A stretch of DNA of 64,000 nucleotides from Mycobacterium sp. BK086 (GCA_004362315.1 SNWL01000003.1:1674001-1738000); one strand, 5' to 3'; positions 17,669 through 26,758 are shown, counted from the first letter of the stretch. The notes: a model not told the origin generated them from the letters alone. Numbers and translations are program-made.

Positions 17669-18733
17669 ATGAGCCTTGACGTGCCGAAGCGCCCGGCCGA
17701 CATCGACGTCGCGATGTTTCGCGCGCTCACCTCGCGCAGCGATGTCACCGATGTCCGGGTCGTCGACGAAACCCATGGCACCGCTCTGCGAGCGCGACTG
17801 GAAATCGTTGGCCGGGAAGATCTTCCGCGTACCGCATTCATCAAACTCGCCCCGGTGAAGCCTGCCGAACGGTTCTTCAACCGGTTCATGAACCTGGCGT
17901 ACAACGAAACCGAGGTCTACCGGCTGCTGGGCGACGAGCTCGCCGATATCGTGCCGCGGCGGTACGGGACAGCCGGGGATCGCCGCCGGGGCCGGGCGAT
18001 CGTGATCATGGAAGACCTTTCCGATCGCGCGGCGCTGTTCCCGGCGCTGGCGGCTGGCGCGACCGCCGAACAGGCCATTGCCGTCGCTCGCACACTCGGC
18101 ACCCTGCACCAACGATTCTGGAAGACAAGCCGATTCGACAACGGCGATCTGACGCCACTGAGCCCGTCCGCGTCACGCAGCACCCGGCTGGGACCACACT
18201 CGTGGCACCTGCTGCGCACCATTCCGAAGGCGTTCAACGACGTCGTCCCGCCGGATTTCCGTGCCAGAGCTGCGATGCTGATCGAGAACCGGTGGGCCAT
18301 CGCGCGGCTGATGCAGGCCCATCCGCAATCCCTCATCCACGGCGATACCCACCTGGGCAACATGTGCTTCGTCGACGGCCGCCCGATTCTGTTCGACTGG
18401 CAGGTCGCATCGGCGGGGCCCGCGGTGAAGGACGTCGCCTACTTCGCGTGCACGTCGATCGATGTCGACGTCCGTCGTTCGATCGACGAGGACCTCGTGA
18501 GCGCCTACGTGGGCGCGCTGAACTCAGACGGGATCACTCGCCTTCGCCCCGATGACGCCCGCACCTCCTACCGGCTGTTCGCCTTCACCGCCTATATCGC
18601 GGCGGGTGTCACCGCGGCGTTCGGGCGCCGGCTGCAGGGCGAGGAGACCACGCGCGCGGGCCTGCACCGGGCGGTGCAAGGCGTCCGCGACCTCGGCAGC
18701 TTCGAGTTACTGCGCGACAATCTCGCGCCATAA
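17669..18733 (+). CDS. Aminoglycoside-phosphotransferase-like (APH/EcKinase) family kinase
   Basis: 354 residues from ATG 17669 (ATG 17651 is also in frame). Protein-kinase-like fold of the APH/ecdysteroid kinase group: an N-lobe with TAFIKLAPVKPAERFFNRF, GRAIVIMEDL as hinge, the catalytic LIHGDTHLGNMCF with Asp and Asn, and the metal-binding ILFDWQVASAGPAVKDVAYF. Such enzymes phosphorylate small hydroxyl compounds, and the long-chain members act on hydrophobic alcohols; substrate unknown. The TetR gene follows 29 bases downstream in the same direction. Divergent from the SnoaL-like gene over 58 bases. Confidence 0.78.
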   Translation: MSLDVPKRPADIDVAMFRALTSRSDVTDVRVVDETHGTALRARLEIVGREDLPRTAFIKLAPVKPAERFFNRFMNLAYNETEVYRLLGDELADIVPRRYGTAGDRRRGRAIVIMEDLSDRAALFPALAAGATAEQAIAVARTLGTLHQRFWKTSRFDNGDLTPLSPSASRSTRLGPHSWHLLRTIPKAFNDVVPPDFRARAAMLIENRWAIARLMQAHPQSLIHGDTHLGNMCFVDGRPILFDWQVASAGPAVKDVAYFACTSIDVDVRRSIDEDLVSAYVGALNSDGITRLRPDDARTSYRLFAFTAYIAAGVTAAFGRRLQGEETTRAGLHRAVQGVRDLGSFELLRDNLAP

Positions 18734-18762
18734 CGCTGTTGCACATATGTCAGTATGTCCGC

Positions 18763-19413
18763 ATGCCCGAATCGCCCGCCCGCCGTCGCCTGTCTCCTGA
18801 GGACCGGCGCAGCGAGCTGCTCGCGCTGGGCGCCGAGGTGTTCGGCCAGCGGCCCTACGACGAGGTCCGGATCGACGAGATCGCCGAGCGCGCGGGCGTG
18901 TCGCGAGCGTTGATGTACCACTACTTCCCCGACAAGCGGGCCTTCTTCGCCGCCGTCGTGCGGGCCGAGAGCGAGCGTCTGTTCGACGCCACCAACACCC
19001 CGGCCGCCGAGGGGCAGACCCTGTTCGACCGGCTGCGCGCCGGCGTGCTGGCCTACATCCGCTACGACGAGGAACATCCGCACGGCGCGTGGGCGGCCTA
19101 TATCGGGATGGGGCGTACCGATCCCGTGCTGCGCGGTATCGACGACGTGGACAACGAGCGCCAGATGCAGCGGATCATCGCCGCGATCACCGATGTGGTC
19201 CGCGGGGACCTGGACTCCAAGGTCGAGCGCGATCTGCGGGTGATCGTCTACGCGTGGCTCGCGTTCACCTTCGAACTGTGCCGCCAGCGGGTTCTCGACC
19301 CGTCGGTCGACGCCGACCACCTGGCCGACTCGGGAGCTCACGCCCTGCTGGACGCAATCGTGCGGGTGCCGGGCATCCCGGAGGTCCTGGCCGAAGCGGC
19401 CCGGCAGCGCTGA
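18763..19413 (+). CDS. TetR/AcrR-family transcriptional regulator
   Basis: 216 residues. The DNA-binding head is typical: RRSELLALGAEVFGQRPYDEV, IDEIAERAGVSRALMYHYFPDKRAFFAAVV. The helical C-terminal domain carries the ligand pocket; ligand unknown. ATG 18763 is chosen over TTG 18739. Two direct copies of TATGTC (18746-18751 and 18754-18759), 8 bp apart, precede the start and may be part of its own operator or promoter. Position before lhr in gene order matches Rv3295, but here 10.7 kb of other genes separate it from lhr. Confidence 0.88.
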   Translation: MPESPARRRLSPEDRRSELLALGAEVFGQRPYDEVRIDEIAERAGVSRALMYHYFPDKRAFFAAVVRAESERLFDATNTPAAEGQTLFDRLRAGVLAYIRYDEEHPHGAWAAYIGMGRTDPVLRGIDDVDNERQMQRIIAAITDVVRGDLDSKVERDLRVIVYAWLAFTFELCRQRVLDPSVDADHLADSGAHALLDAIVRVPGIPEVLAEAARQR

Positions 19414-19416
19414 GCC

Positions 19417-20517
19417 TCAGCGCAACGTCGCGAAGAACGTCCGGACGTCCTGGACGAACAGCTCCGGTTGCTCGAACGCGCCGAAGTGACCGCCGCGCGG
19501 CATGTCGGTCCAGTGCGTGATGTTGTAGCCGTTCTCGCACCAGCTCCGCGGCGGCCGCATGATCTCCTTCGGGAACCGCGCGACCCCCGTCGGCACCTCG
19601 ACCTTGCCCTGGGCTCCGAAGGACCGGAAGCTCTCCCAGTACAGCCGGGCCGAGGACGTCGCGGCATTGGTGACCCAATAGATCATCACGTTGTCGAGCA
19701 ACTCGTCACGGGTGAGCGCGTTCTCGGGATGGCCGTCGCAATCGGTCCACGCCCAGAACTTCTCGATGATCCAGGCGAGCTGACCGGTCGGCGAGTCAGC
19801 CAATCCGTAGCCGAGGGTCTGCGGGCGGGTGGCCTGCTGCTTGCTGTAGCCGGAATCCCAGTCCGCGTAGTACTTCCCGGCCGCCAGCGCGTCCTTCTCC
19901 TCCTGGGTGGGGTTGTCCAGCCCGCCGCTGGGAAACGCCACCGGCATGTTGGTATGGATGCCGATGCAATTGCCGCCGTTGCGGCCGATCTGCGTGGTGA
20001 CCGCCGCACCCCAGTCGCCGCCCTGCGCGCCGTAACGCTGATAGCCCAGCCGGGTCATCAGCGCGTCCCACGCGTGCGCGATCTTCTCGATCCCCCAACC
20101 CGTCGCGTCCGGCTTGCCGGAGAACCCGTAGCCCGGCAGCGACGGGCAGACCACGTGGAAGTCGTCGGTCAGCGGTTCGATCGCCTTGGTGAATTCGACC
20201 ACCGAGCCGGGCCAGCCGTGGGTGATGATCAGCGGCAGCGCATCGGGATTCGACGAGCGCTGATGAATGAAATGGATGTCCAGTCCGTCGATCTCGGTGA
20301 CGTACTGATCAAACCGGTTCAGCGCGGCTTCGCGCTGACGCCAGTCGTATTCCTGCGCCCAGTAGGTGGCCAGCTCGCGGGTGTAGTCCAGCGGAATGCC
20401 CTGGGACCAGTCATCGACACATTCCCGTTCGGGCCACCGGGTTCGGGCGAGCCGGTCACGCAGATCGGTCAGGACCTCGTCGGGGACCGCTATCCGGAAC
20501 GGACGTACGTCGGTCAC
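19417..20517 (-). CDS. Epoxide hydrolase (EHN domain plus alpha/beta hydrolase)
   Basis: 366 residues. The N-terminal EHN segment (RPFRIAVPDEVLTDLRDRLARTRWPE) that wraps the fold in microsomal-type epoxide hydrolases is present. The catalytic domain has HGWPGSVVEF (HGxP oxyanion motif), GGDWGAAVTTQIGR with nucleophile Asp168, and a late PRGGHFGAFEQPE with the catalytic His. These enzymes open epoxides to diols through an ester intermediate. The GTG start at 20517 overlaps the stop of the small secreted-protein gene (GTGA), so they form an operon. Nearby P450 genes could supply epoxides, which is speculation. Confidence 0.88.
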   Translation of the reverse strand: MTDVRPFRIAVPDEVLTDLRDRLARTRWPERECVDDWSQGIPLDYTRELATYWAQEYDWRQREAALNRFDQYVTEIDGLDIHFIHQRSSNPDALPLIITHGWPGSVVEFTKAIEPLTDDFHVVCPSLPGYGFSGKPDATGWGIEKIAHAWDALMTRLGYQRYGAQGGDWGAAVTTQIGRNGGNCIGIHTNMPVAFPSGGLDNPTQEEKDALAAGKYYADWDSGYSKQQATRPQTLGYGLADSPTGQLAWIIEKFWAWTDCDGHPENALTRDELLDNVMIYWVTNAATSSARLYWESFRSFGAQGKVEVPTGVARFPKEIMRPPRSWCENGYNITHWTDMPRGGHFGAFEQPELFVQDVRTFFATLR

Positions 20518-20780
20518 CAGAAGCCGAAGGCCGGAAATCCGTAGAAGGGCTCTTCGCCGGGGAACTGCTGCGGCGTCGAGTTCAATTCGACGTTGCCCGG
20601 CGTGGCACACATGGTCGTCTGTCCGCCGGCGATCGAGCTGCCGTCATAGGTTTGGCAATTCGGCATCGGCGCGGGATTCACCGCGGTGGTGTCGGCGGCG
20701 GCAACCGGAGCGGAAAGGACTGCGGCCGCGATTCCGATCCCGGCGGCGGGCAAAAGCAGAAGCTGACGAAGTGGCGACAT
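20514..20780 (-). CDS. Small secreted protein of unknown function
   Basis: 88 residues with a clear Sec signal peptide (residues 1 to about 28, LLLLPAAGIGIAAAVLSAPV then AAA). The mature part of about 60 residues is Pro/Gly-rich, has two Cys (NCQTYDG and TMCATPG, probably a disulfide) and ends in an aromatic tail FYGFPAFGFW. ATG 20780 is preceded by AAGGACA. Resembles the many short mycobacterial secreted proteins with one disulfide, but I recognise no function. Overlaps the epoxide hydrolase start by four bases. Confidence 0.75.
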   Translation of the reverse strand: MSPLRQLLLLPAAGIGIAAAVLSAPVAAADTTAVNPAPMPNCQTYDGSSIAGGQTTMCATPGNVELNSTPQQFPGEEPFYGFPAFGFW

Positions 20781-20818
20781 GAGCTGTCCTTTGAGTCGGG
20801 TTGAGCAATCGTACCCAC

Positions 20819-20824
20819 TAGACT
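20819..20824 (+). promoter_or_regulatory. TAGACT -10 box, leaderless haemophore-like gene
   Basis: TAGACT (TANNNT) ends 7 bases before the ATG at 20832, the spacing expected for a leaderless mycobacterial transcript. No Shine-Dalgarno sequence is visible, and a matching -35 is not clear. Confidence 0.5.
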
Positions 20825-20831
20825 TCGCCGC

Positions 20832-21200
20832 ATGAAGCCTGCAAGCCGTTCTCTCGTTCGCGCCGCCGCGGTGGTCCTGGCTACCGGTGGAGCCTTTCTC
20901 AGCACCGCCGGAACCGCCGTCGCCGATCCGATTCCGGGTTGCACGGCCGGCGACGTGACCGCGGTGATGACCGGTGTCTCGGCGGGCATGACGACATATC
21001 TGTTCACCCATCCCGATGTCAACGACTTCCTGACAAGCCTGCAGGGGCTGTCGAAGTCCGACGCCAAGAAGCGGACCCAGGACTACCTGAACGCCAACCC
21101 GCAGGTGCGCGACGAGCTCACCGCGATCCGGCAACCCGGCGTCGACCTGCGCAACCGCTGCAACATTCCGTTGAAGGCGGAAATCGCAAGCGTTATCTGA
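20832..21200 (+). CDS. Secreted haemophore-like haem-binding protein (Rv0203 type)
   Basis: 122 residues with a Sec signal peptide ending AVADPIPG near residue 32. The mature all-helical domain has two Cys (PGCTAGDV and NRCNIPL) and the pattern TYLFTHPDVNDFLTSLQGL, then YLNANPQVRDELTAIRQP, which is the mycobacterial haemophore family that includes Rv0203 (haem capture outside the cell). Haem binding cannot be shown from sequence because ligands vary in the family. Downstream ferredoxin gene begins 24 bases later on the same strand, so readthrough into the P450 operon is possible. Confidence 0.78.
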   Translation: MKPASRSLVRAAAVVLATGGAFLSTAGTAVADPIPGCTAGDVTAVMTGVSAGMTTYLFTHPDVNDFLTSLQGLSKSDAKKRTQDYLNANPQVRDELTAIRQPGVDLRNRCNIPLKAEIASVI

Positions 21201-21224
21201 CGCCCGCGTCTAATCTCGGGGTTC

Positions 21225-21440
21225 ATGCGGCTGGTCGTGGACCTCAACAAGTGCCAGGGCTACGCCCAGTGCGTGCCGTTGGCGCCGGACGTTTTCGAAC
21301 TGCTGGGTGAAGAGGCACTGGCCTACAACCCCAACCCCGACGACACTCAACGCCAGCGAGTGTTGCGTGCGGCAGCGTCGTGCCCGGTGCAGGCGATCAT
21401 TCTGGAGATCGATCCACCCTCGGATCGGGACACCACATGA
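21225..21440 (+). CDS. [3Fe-4S]-type ferredoxin
   Basis: 71 residues. Cys10 and Cys16 (KCQGYAQC) and Cys53 (SCPVQAI) form the pattern of single-cluster actinobacterial ferredoxins in which the second canonical Cys is replaced (here by Tyr), giving a [3Fe-4S] cluster. It carries electrons to cytochrome P450. The stop overlaps the start of the reductase gene (ATGA at 21437-21440), and the P450 follows, so all three parts of the electron chain are encoded together. Confidence 0.92.
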   Translation: MRLVVDLNKCQGYAQCVPLAPDVFELLGEEALAYNPNPDDTQRQRVLRAAASCPVQAIILEIDPPSDRDTT

Positions 21441-22843
21441 CCAGGGCCACCCACTCCCTGGTCAGCCAGCTCGTCGAAGCCTTCCGGGCGGAAGGCCGGA
21501 TCGTGATCGTGGGCGCCTCGCTAGCGGGCCTGCGGGCTGCTGAAGCCTTACGGGAGAAGGGTTTTCGCGGCGAACTCACGATCATCGGCGACGAGCCACA
21601 CGAACCCTACGACCGCCCGCCGCTGTCCAAGCAGGTGCTCAAGGGCTGGGTGCCAGCCGATCACACGAAGCTGCCGCGGCTGCGACCGGTCGACGCGACC
21701 TGGCGATTGGGTGTTGCCGCGGTCGGTCTGGACCGCTCGAACAATCAGGTCTTGCTGGCCAACGGCGAGAAAGTGGACTACGACCGGTTGCTGATCGCCA
21801 CCGGGGTGCGGGCCAGGCCGTGGTTCAACCCCGAGGAAGCCGGCCTGCAGGGGCTGTTCACCGTGCGGACCTCCGACGACGCGGCCAAGCTGGCGGCGGC
21901 ATTGAAGGACCGCCCCCGGCGCGTGCTGATCGTCGGGTCGGGCTTCATCGGCTCCGAAATCGCCTCTGTCTGCCGTGATCTCGACCTCGAGGTGACGGTT
22001 GCCGAACGCGGCAAAGCACCGCTTGTCGGCGCACTGGGCGGGGTGATCGGTGATATCGCCGCACAGATGCAGATCGAGGCGGGGGTGGATCTGCGCACCG
22101 GCGTCGCGGTCCAAGGTCTCGACGGCGACGCGTCGGGACATGTGCGGCAGGCGCGGCTTTCGGATGGAGCCGTGCTCGACGTCGACGTCGTGGTGGCGTC
22201 ACTGGGTTCGATCCGCAACGTCGAATGGCTGGCGGATGCCCAACTGGCCACCGGATTCTGGGGTGTCGCGTGCGACGCGGGATGCCGAGCCTTCGACATC
22301 AACGGCGTGGTGACCGACAACATCTTCGTCGCCGGCGACGTCGCGCGGGCTCCGCACGTGCTCTACGAGTACGAGTTCATGTCCCAAGAACATTGGGACA
22401 ATGCGGTATCCGGCGCCGAGGTGGCGGCGAACAACATGATCACCCTGGGACTCGACCGGCGTCCGCACCTGCCGCTGCCGTCGTTCTGGTCCGGTCAGTT
22501 CGGGGTCAACATCAAGGGCGCCGGTGTGTGTTCGTTCGGCGACGAGATCGTGTTCACCCAGGGTTCGGTGTCCGAGCGGCGGTTCGCGGCGGCCTACGGG
22601 TACCGGGGCCGCATTGTCGGCGCGGTGACGTTCAACCACGGCAAGTGGCTGCCCTATTACGCGTCGTTGATCGAGAAATCCGCGCCGTTCCCACCGCCGC
22701 CGCCGGGCTATGACCGTCCGCTCGACTCGGAGCCGATGCCCGCCCGGTTCCCGGATCCCCGTGAGCAGACCGGTATTCCCGACGTCGTGCTGACCGGGCA
22801 CGATCCGACGTCACGCGCAGCCGAATTCCGCCCTCGCGCCTAA
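21437..22843 (+). CDS. Ferredoxin reductase (FAD, NAD(P)H dependent)
   Basis: 468 residues of the putidaredoxin-reductase/rhodocoxin-reductase type. A leading segment of about 22 residues precedes the FAD motif IVIVGASLAGLRAAEALREKG; then PYDRPPLSKQVLKG, the NAD-binding VLIVGSGFIGSEIASVC and the second FAD motif NIFVAGDVARAPH. The usual third Gly of GxGxxG in the FAD motif is Ser-Leu-Ala (GASLAG), common in this group. It passes electrons from NAD(P)H to the upstream ferredoxin. ATG overlaps the ferredoxin stop; P450 starts 9 bases downstream. Confidence 0.92.
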   Translation: MTRATHSLVSQLVEAFRAEGRIVIVGASLAGLRAAEALREKGFRGELTIIGDEPHEPYDRPPLSKQVLKGWVPADHTKLPRLRPVDATWRLGVAAVGLDRSNNQVLLANGEKVDYDRLLIATGVRARPWFNPEEAGLQGLFTVRTSDDAAKLAAALKDRPRRVLIVGSGFIGSEIASVCRDLDLEVTVAERGKAPLVGALGGVIGDIAAQMQIEAGVDLRTGVAVQGLDGDASGHVRQARLSDGAVLDVDVVVASLGSIRNVEWLADAQLATGFWGVACDAGCRAFDINGVVTDNIFVAGDVARAPHVLYEYEFMSQEHWDNAVSGAEVAANNMITLGLDRRPHLPLPSFWSGQFGVNIKGAGVCSFGDEIVFTQGSVSERRFAAAYGYRGRIVGAVTFNHGKWLPYYASLIEKSAPFPPPPPGYDRPLDSEPMPARFPDPREQTGIPDVVLTGHDPTSRAAEFRPRA

Positions 22844-22852
22844 GGAGTGAGC

Positions 22853-24121
22853 ATGGATGCCCAAACCGCCTGGGCCGAGGCGATGAAATTCGAGAACCGG
22901 CCCAACCCGTATCCGTACTTCGAGGAACTCCGAAAGACCCCGGTAGCCAAGGTTTCCGAGAAGACCTACGTCGTGACCGGCTACCCCGAACTGCTTGCCC
23001 TGGCCCACGATCCGCGGATCAGTTCGGATATCAGCCGAAGCCCGTCGGGCATGATGGGCGAGAAACCCGACCCCGAGCCCGGCTCGCAGGGCATGGCCGG
23101 CTACGCCAAAGATGTCAGCATCATCGTGTCGGACCCGCCCGATCACGACCGGATGCGCCGCCAGGTGATGCGCCAGTTCGGCCCTCCGCACTCCCCCGGG
23201 CTGATCCCCGGCATGGAACCGTTCATCGTCGAACTGGCCAACCGCCTGTTGGACACGATCGCGGCCGGTGGTAAGTCCCGCCTCGACGTGGTCGACGACT
23301 TCGCCTATCCCATCCCCGTCGCGGTGATCTGCAAGATCCTCGGCATTCCCGTCGAGGACGAGCCGAAGTTCCATGCCTGGATCTTCGACTTCATGAAGGG
23401 CACCAACCTCGGCCCGGAACGCGATACCGAGGAAGGCCGGGCGTTGGCCGCCAAGGCCGTCGCCAGCACCGCCCAACTGGATTCCTATCTGCGCGACCTC
23501 GTGGAGAGGTACGCGAAGGAGCCCGGCGAGGGCCTGTTGTCGGGGCTGCTGCACGACGACGGTCCCGACGGGCCGATGTCGGTGGAAGAGACGACCGCCA
23601 ACGCATCGCTGCTCCTGGTCGCCGGGCACGATTCCACGGTCAACACGATCACCAACTGCATCATGACGCTGTTGCGCAACCCGGGCTCATGGGAGTTGGT
23701 TCGCGGTCGCCCCGAGCTGATTCCGCGCACCATCGAGGAGGTCCAAAGGCTGCAGTCGGCGGTGCAGTTCTTCCCCAGCCGCAGTGCCACCGCGGACATC
23801 GAGATCGGCGCGACGGTGATCCCGGCCGGGGCGGCGGTACATCTGGTCTATGCGGCGGCCAACCGCGATCCGCGGCGGTTCGACAACCCGGACCGGTTTG
23901 ATCCGCTGCGTGAGGACAACGAGCACTTCGGCTGGGGCAGTGGCATTCACACATGCATGGGCGGGCCGCTGGCCCGCCTCGAGGTCAACCTCGCGCTGGA
24001 GGCTTTCCTGCGCCGGGTGTCCGCACCGAAGCTGGTCACCGATCCCCCGGTGTACCGGCACAACCAGGTGTTCCGCGGGCCCCAACACCTGTGGGTCGAT
24101 TTCGCGGCGATCGAGCCCTAG
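22853..24121 (+). CDS. Cytochrome P450
   Basis: 422 residues, bacterial class I P450. The I-helix oxygen-activation motif is LLVAGHDSTVN, the K-helix ExxR is in TIEEVQRLQ, and the haem loop FGWGSGIHTCMGGPLAR contains the axial Cys368. Substrate and CYP family cannot be read off; the region before the I-helix and a LYHS/HQ-poor B-C loop do not point to a known mycobacterial CYP. AAGGAG at 22842-22847 fixes ATG 22853. Preceded by its own ferredoxin and reductase, so it should be self-sufficient with NAD(P)H. Confidence 0.93.
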   Translation: MDAQTAWAEAMKFENRPNPYPYFEELRKTPVAKVSEKTYVVTGYPELLALAHDPRISSDISRSPSGMMGEKPDPEPGSQGMAGYAKDVSIIVSDPPDHDRMRRQVMRQFGPPHSPGLIPGMEPFIVELANRLLDTIAAGGKSRLDVVDDFAYPIPVAVICKILGIPVEDEPKFHAWIFDFMKGTNLGPERDTEEGRALAAKAVASTAQLDSYLRDLVERYAKEPGEGLLSGLLHDDGPDGPMSVEETTANASLLLVAGHDSTVNTITNCIMTLLRNPGSWELVRGRPELIPRTIEEVQRLQSAVQFFPSRSATADIEIGATVIPAGAAVHLVYAAANRDPRRFDNPDRFDPLREDNEHFGWGSGIHTCMGGPLARLEVNLALEAFLRRVSAPKLVTDPPVYRHNQVFRGPQHLWVDFAAIEP

Positions 24122-24141
24122 CAGAGAGCTACCCTTTGCGA

Positions 24142-26757
24142 ATGCGCTTGTCGTGGCCATTGATCGGCCGCTCCGGGCAGATGAGAACCATCGAGTCCGC
24201 GATCGCGGCCACCGACGTCGCGGGCGTCGTCGTGTCAGGCGCGGCCGGCGTCGGCAAGACCAGGATCGCGCGGGAGGCCCTGAGTTTCGCCAAGTCGCGG
24301 GGCGCTGAAGTCAGATGGGTGGTCGGCGCATCGTCGGCACGGTCGATCCCGTTGGGTGCCTTCACCGCGTGGGCCCGGTCCGGGGCCAGCGAGACCGTCC
24401 AATTGGTCAGAGGGGTCATCGACGCCCTGGTCGTCCCGGGCTCAGGCGCACGCGTGGTGCTCGCGGTGGACGACGCGCATCTGCTCGACGATCTGTCCAT
24501 CTTCGTCGTCCATCAGCTCGTGCAGCGAGGCGCGGCAAAGGTGGTCTTGACCGTTCGTGACGGTGAGCCGATTCCCGCCGCACTGCAAGAGGTTTGGACC
24601 TCCGCCCCGTTCGACCGCCTCGACATCCAGCCGCTGTCGCTCGACGAGACGGCGGCAGCACTCGCGGCCACTCTGGGCAGCCCCGTGGAACCTCGTTCAG
24701 CGCAACGCTTTTGGAAGCTGACCGGCGGCAACGCCCTGTATTTGCGGAACATCGTCGAGCAGGAGGTCACCGACGGCCGACTGGCTCAGCAACGTGACAC
24801 CTGGCACTGGAATGGTGACCCGGCTCTTTCCCCGGACCTGATCGGGTTGGTCGAATCGCGAATCGGCACATTCTCGGGACCCGTCGGCGACGTCATCGAC
24901 ATCCTGGCCGTCGCCGAACCGATGGATCTGGACACGCTGATGCGGATCACCGATCCGGCCGCGATCGAAGAGGCCGAGACCCGCAATCTCGTCACCCTCG
25001 AGCCTGCTGGTGGCAGAGTGCAGGCACGGGTGGCCCATCCGATCTACAGCGAGGTGCGGCGCAGGCGCGCCTCCCTGGCCCGAGTCCGCCGGCTGCGCGG
25101 GCTTGTCGCCGCCGAGATGGCCAAAGCTGTTGATGCCGAGGATATTCGAGCCGTGGTGAAGCGAGCTGCGTTGAGCATGGAGTCCGATCTTCCGCCGGAC
25201 GCCGACCTTCTGGTGCGGGCGGCGCACGGTGCGGTGTGGCTGGCCGACTTGCAGCTCGCCGATCGCCTTGCCGAAGCCGCGGTTGCCGCGGGGGCCGGTC
25301 CTGAGCCGAATTTCGTTCGGGCGCATGCACTCTCCTGGCTGTCCTGCGGCGAGGAAGCCGATGCCGTTCTCGACAGGGTGTCTGCCGGTGAGCTCACCGA
25401 GGTCGATCGGGCTCGCCTGGCCTTCCTTCGCGCGAGCAATATGCTGTGGGCAATCGGCGACCCGGAACGCGCGATCGCGATCATCGACGAAGCAGCCGGC
25501 ATCACGACACCGCAAGCCCGTAGCTATCTGGACGCCTTTCGCACGGTGCACTGGTTCGCCACCGACAACCCTGCGGCCGCCAGGCAGGCAGCGAGCGCGC
25601 TTGTGCTCGCCGACCTGCCCCCGGTCGTCGGCGCCGAGATCGGGTGGGCGCTCACCGTCGTCTCGGGCGAGGCAGGCCAGACCACCGAGGCGGAGGCTCA
25701 CGCACGGGCCGGGTACCAAGCCGCCACACGGCGATTCGATGCGCCCCAGATGCGGTTCAACATCGCCGACGGCCATCTCACCGCACTGTTGCTGGCGGGT
25801 CGGGTGACCGCGGCGGCCGCGGTGGCCCACGATGTCCGCCGGCAAGCCGAGGACCTTCCGGGCGAGGCTCAGCTGCTGGGTGCCGCGGTGGCCGGTCGTG
25901 CGGCGCTGGGAGCGGGACACCTCGACTCCGCGTGCCGGTTGTTGAAGCAGGCCGCGCTGGGCCTGTCCGCCGCCGGTCATGGCATGGGGTGGGGCTTCCG
26001 CTACACCGTCGCACTGGTGACGGCGCTCGCGATGCATGGCGATTCCGAAGGGGCCGCTGCAACGCTCGCCGAACTCGAGGGCGCTCGGCGCCCGTTCCGC
26101 GCACTGGACTACGAGCGGAGTCTGGCCCAGGCCTGGGTGGCGGCGAGCCAGGGCGCGGTCAGCGAGGCGGTCGGCGGCTGTCTGTCGGCGGCGAAAAGGG
26201 CCGCGGCCAAAGGCCAATTCGGCGCCGAGGTGTTCTGCCTGCAAACGGCCACCCAGTTCGGGGACCGCACCGGCGCATCGCGGCTCGCAGAGCTGGAATC
26301 GATCGTCGAGGGGCCCAGGGTCGCACTGGCCGCCCGTTTCGCCGCCGCGCTGCGTGACGGCGACGGCCGCGAACTGACCGCGGTATCAGAGGGTTTCGAA
26401 GAGCTTGGCGACCTGGCCGCCGCCGCCGACGCTGCCGCGCATGCGGCACTCGCTCATCGCCGCCACGACCAGCGCGGCTCGGCTCTGTCCTGTTCGACGC
26501 GTGCGGCCGCGCTGGCGCAGCGATGCGGCGGGCTGGTCACTCCCACTCTGCGCGAAGCCGACGACCCGCTGCCGTTGACCGAGCGGGAGCGCGAAATCGC
26601 GATGCTGATCGGTCAAGGACTGTCCAACCGCGCGATCGCCGAGCGCCTGACTCTGTCGCCGCGCACCGTCGAAAGCCACGTCCTGCGGGCCATGGCCAAG
26701 ACCGGAACCCGTAGCCGCGAGGAGCTGGCCGCGCTGGTGAACCGGCCCCCACGCTGA
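24142..26757 (+). CDS. Large LuxR-family ATPase regulator (LAL type)
   Basis: 871 residues. N-terminal STAND-type ATPase (PLIGRSGQMRTIESAI; Walker A SGAAGVGKTR; Walker B VVLAVDDAHLLDD), a long alpha-helical, TPR-like middle (about 330-780), and a C-terminal LuxR helix-turn-helix (LTEREREIAMLIGQGLSNRAIAERLTLS then RTVESHVLRAM). LAL proteins activate transcription after ligand and ATP binding. ATG 24142 is 20 bases after the P450 stop, so it may be cotranscribed and control this operon (inference). The longer ORF start at 23953 lies inside the P450 gene and is rejected. Confidence 0.9.
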   Translation: MRLSWPLIGRSGQMRTIESAIAATDVAGVVVSGAAGVGKTRIAREALSFAKSRGAEVRWVVGASSARSIPLGAFTAWARSGASETVQLVRGVIDALVVPGSGARVVLAVDDAHLLDDLSIFVVHQLVQRGAAKVVLTVRDGEPIPAALQEVWTSAPFDRLDIQPLSLDETAAALAATLGSPVEPRSAQRFWKLTGGNALYLRNIVEQEVTDGRLAQQRDTWHWNGDPALSPDLIGLVESRIGTFSGPVGDVIDILAVAEPMDLDTLMRITDPAAIEEAETRNLVTLEPAGGRVQARVAHPIYSEVRRRRASLARVRRLRGLVAAEMAKAVDAEDIRAVVKRAALSMESDLPPDADLLVRAAHGAVWLADLQLADRLAEAAVAAGAGPEPNFVRAHALSWLSCGEEADAVLDRVSAGELTEVDRARLAFLRASNMLWAIGDPERAIAIIDEAAGITTPQARSYLDAFRTVHWFATDNPAAARQAASALVLADLPPVVGAEIGWALTVVSGEAGQTTEAEAHARAGYQAATRRFDAPQMRFNIADGHLTALLLAGRVTAAAAVAHDVRRQAEDLPGEAQLLGAAVAGRAALGAGHLDSACRLLKQAALGLSAAGHGMGWGFRYTVALVTALAMHGDSEGAAATLAELEGARRPFRALDYERSLAQAWVAASQGAVSEAVGGCLSAAKRAAAKGQFGAEVFCLQTATQFGDRTGASRLAELESIVEGPRVALAARFAAALRDGDGRELTAVSEGFEELGDLAAAADAAAHAALAHRRHDQRGSALSCSTRAAALAQRCGGLVTPTLREADDPLPLTEREREIAMLIGQGLSNRAIAERLTLSPRTVESHVLRAMAKTGTRSREELAALVNRPPR

Positions 26758-26758
26758 T

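Noticed and set aside
18743-18759. Repeated TATGTC before the TetR gene as a strong operator
   Set aside because: Only two 6-bp direct copies without dyad symmetry, so not enough to call as a feature; mentioned under the gene.
22380-22400. Hairpin with 8-bp arms (GTCCCAA, 5-base loop) in the ferredoxin reductase gene
   Set aside because: Inside a conserved coding stretch, no T-tract and no gene boundary; probably coincidental codon use.
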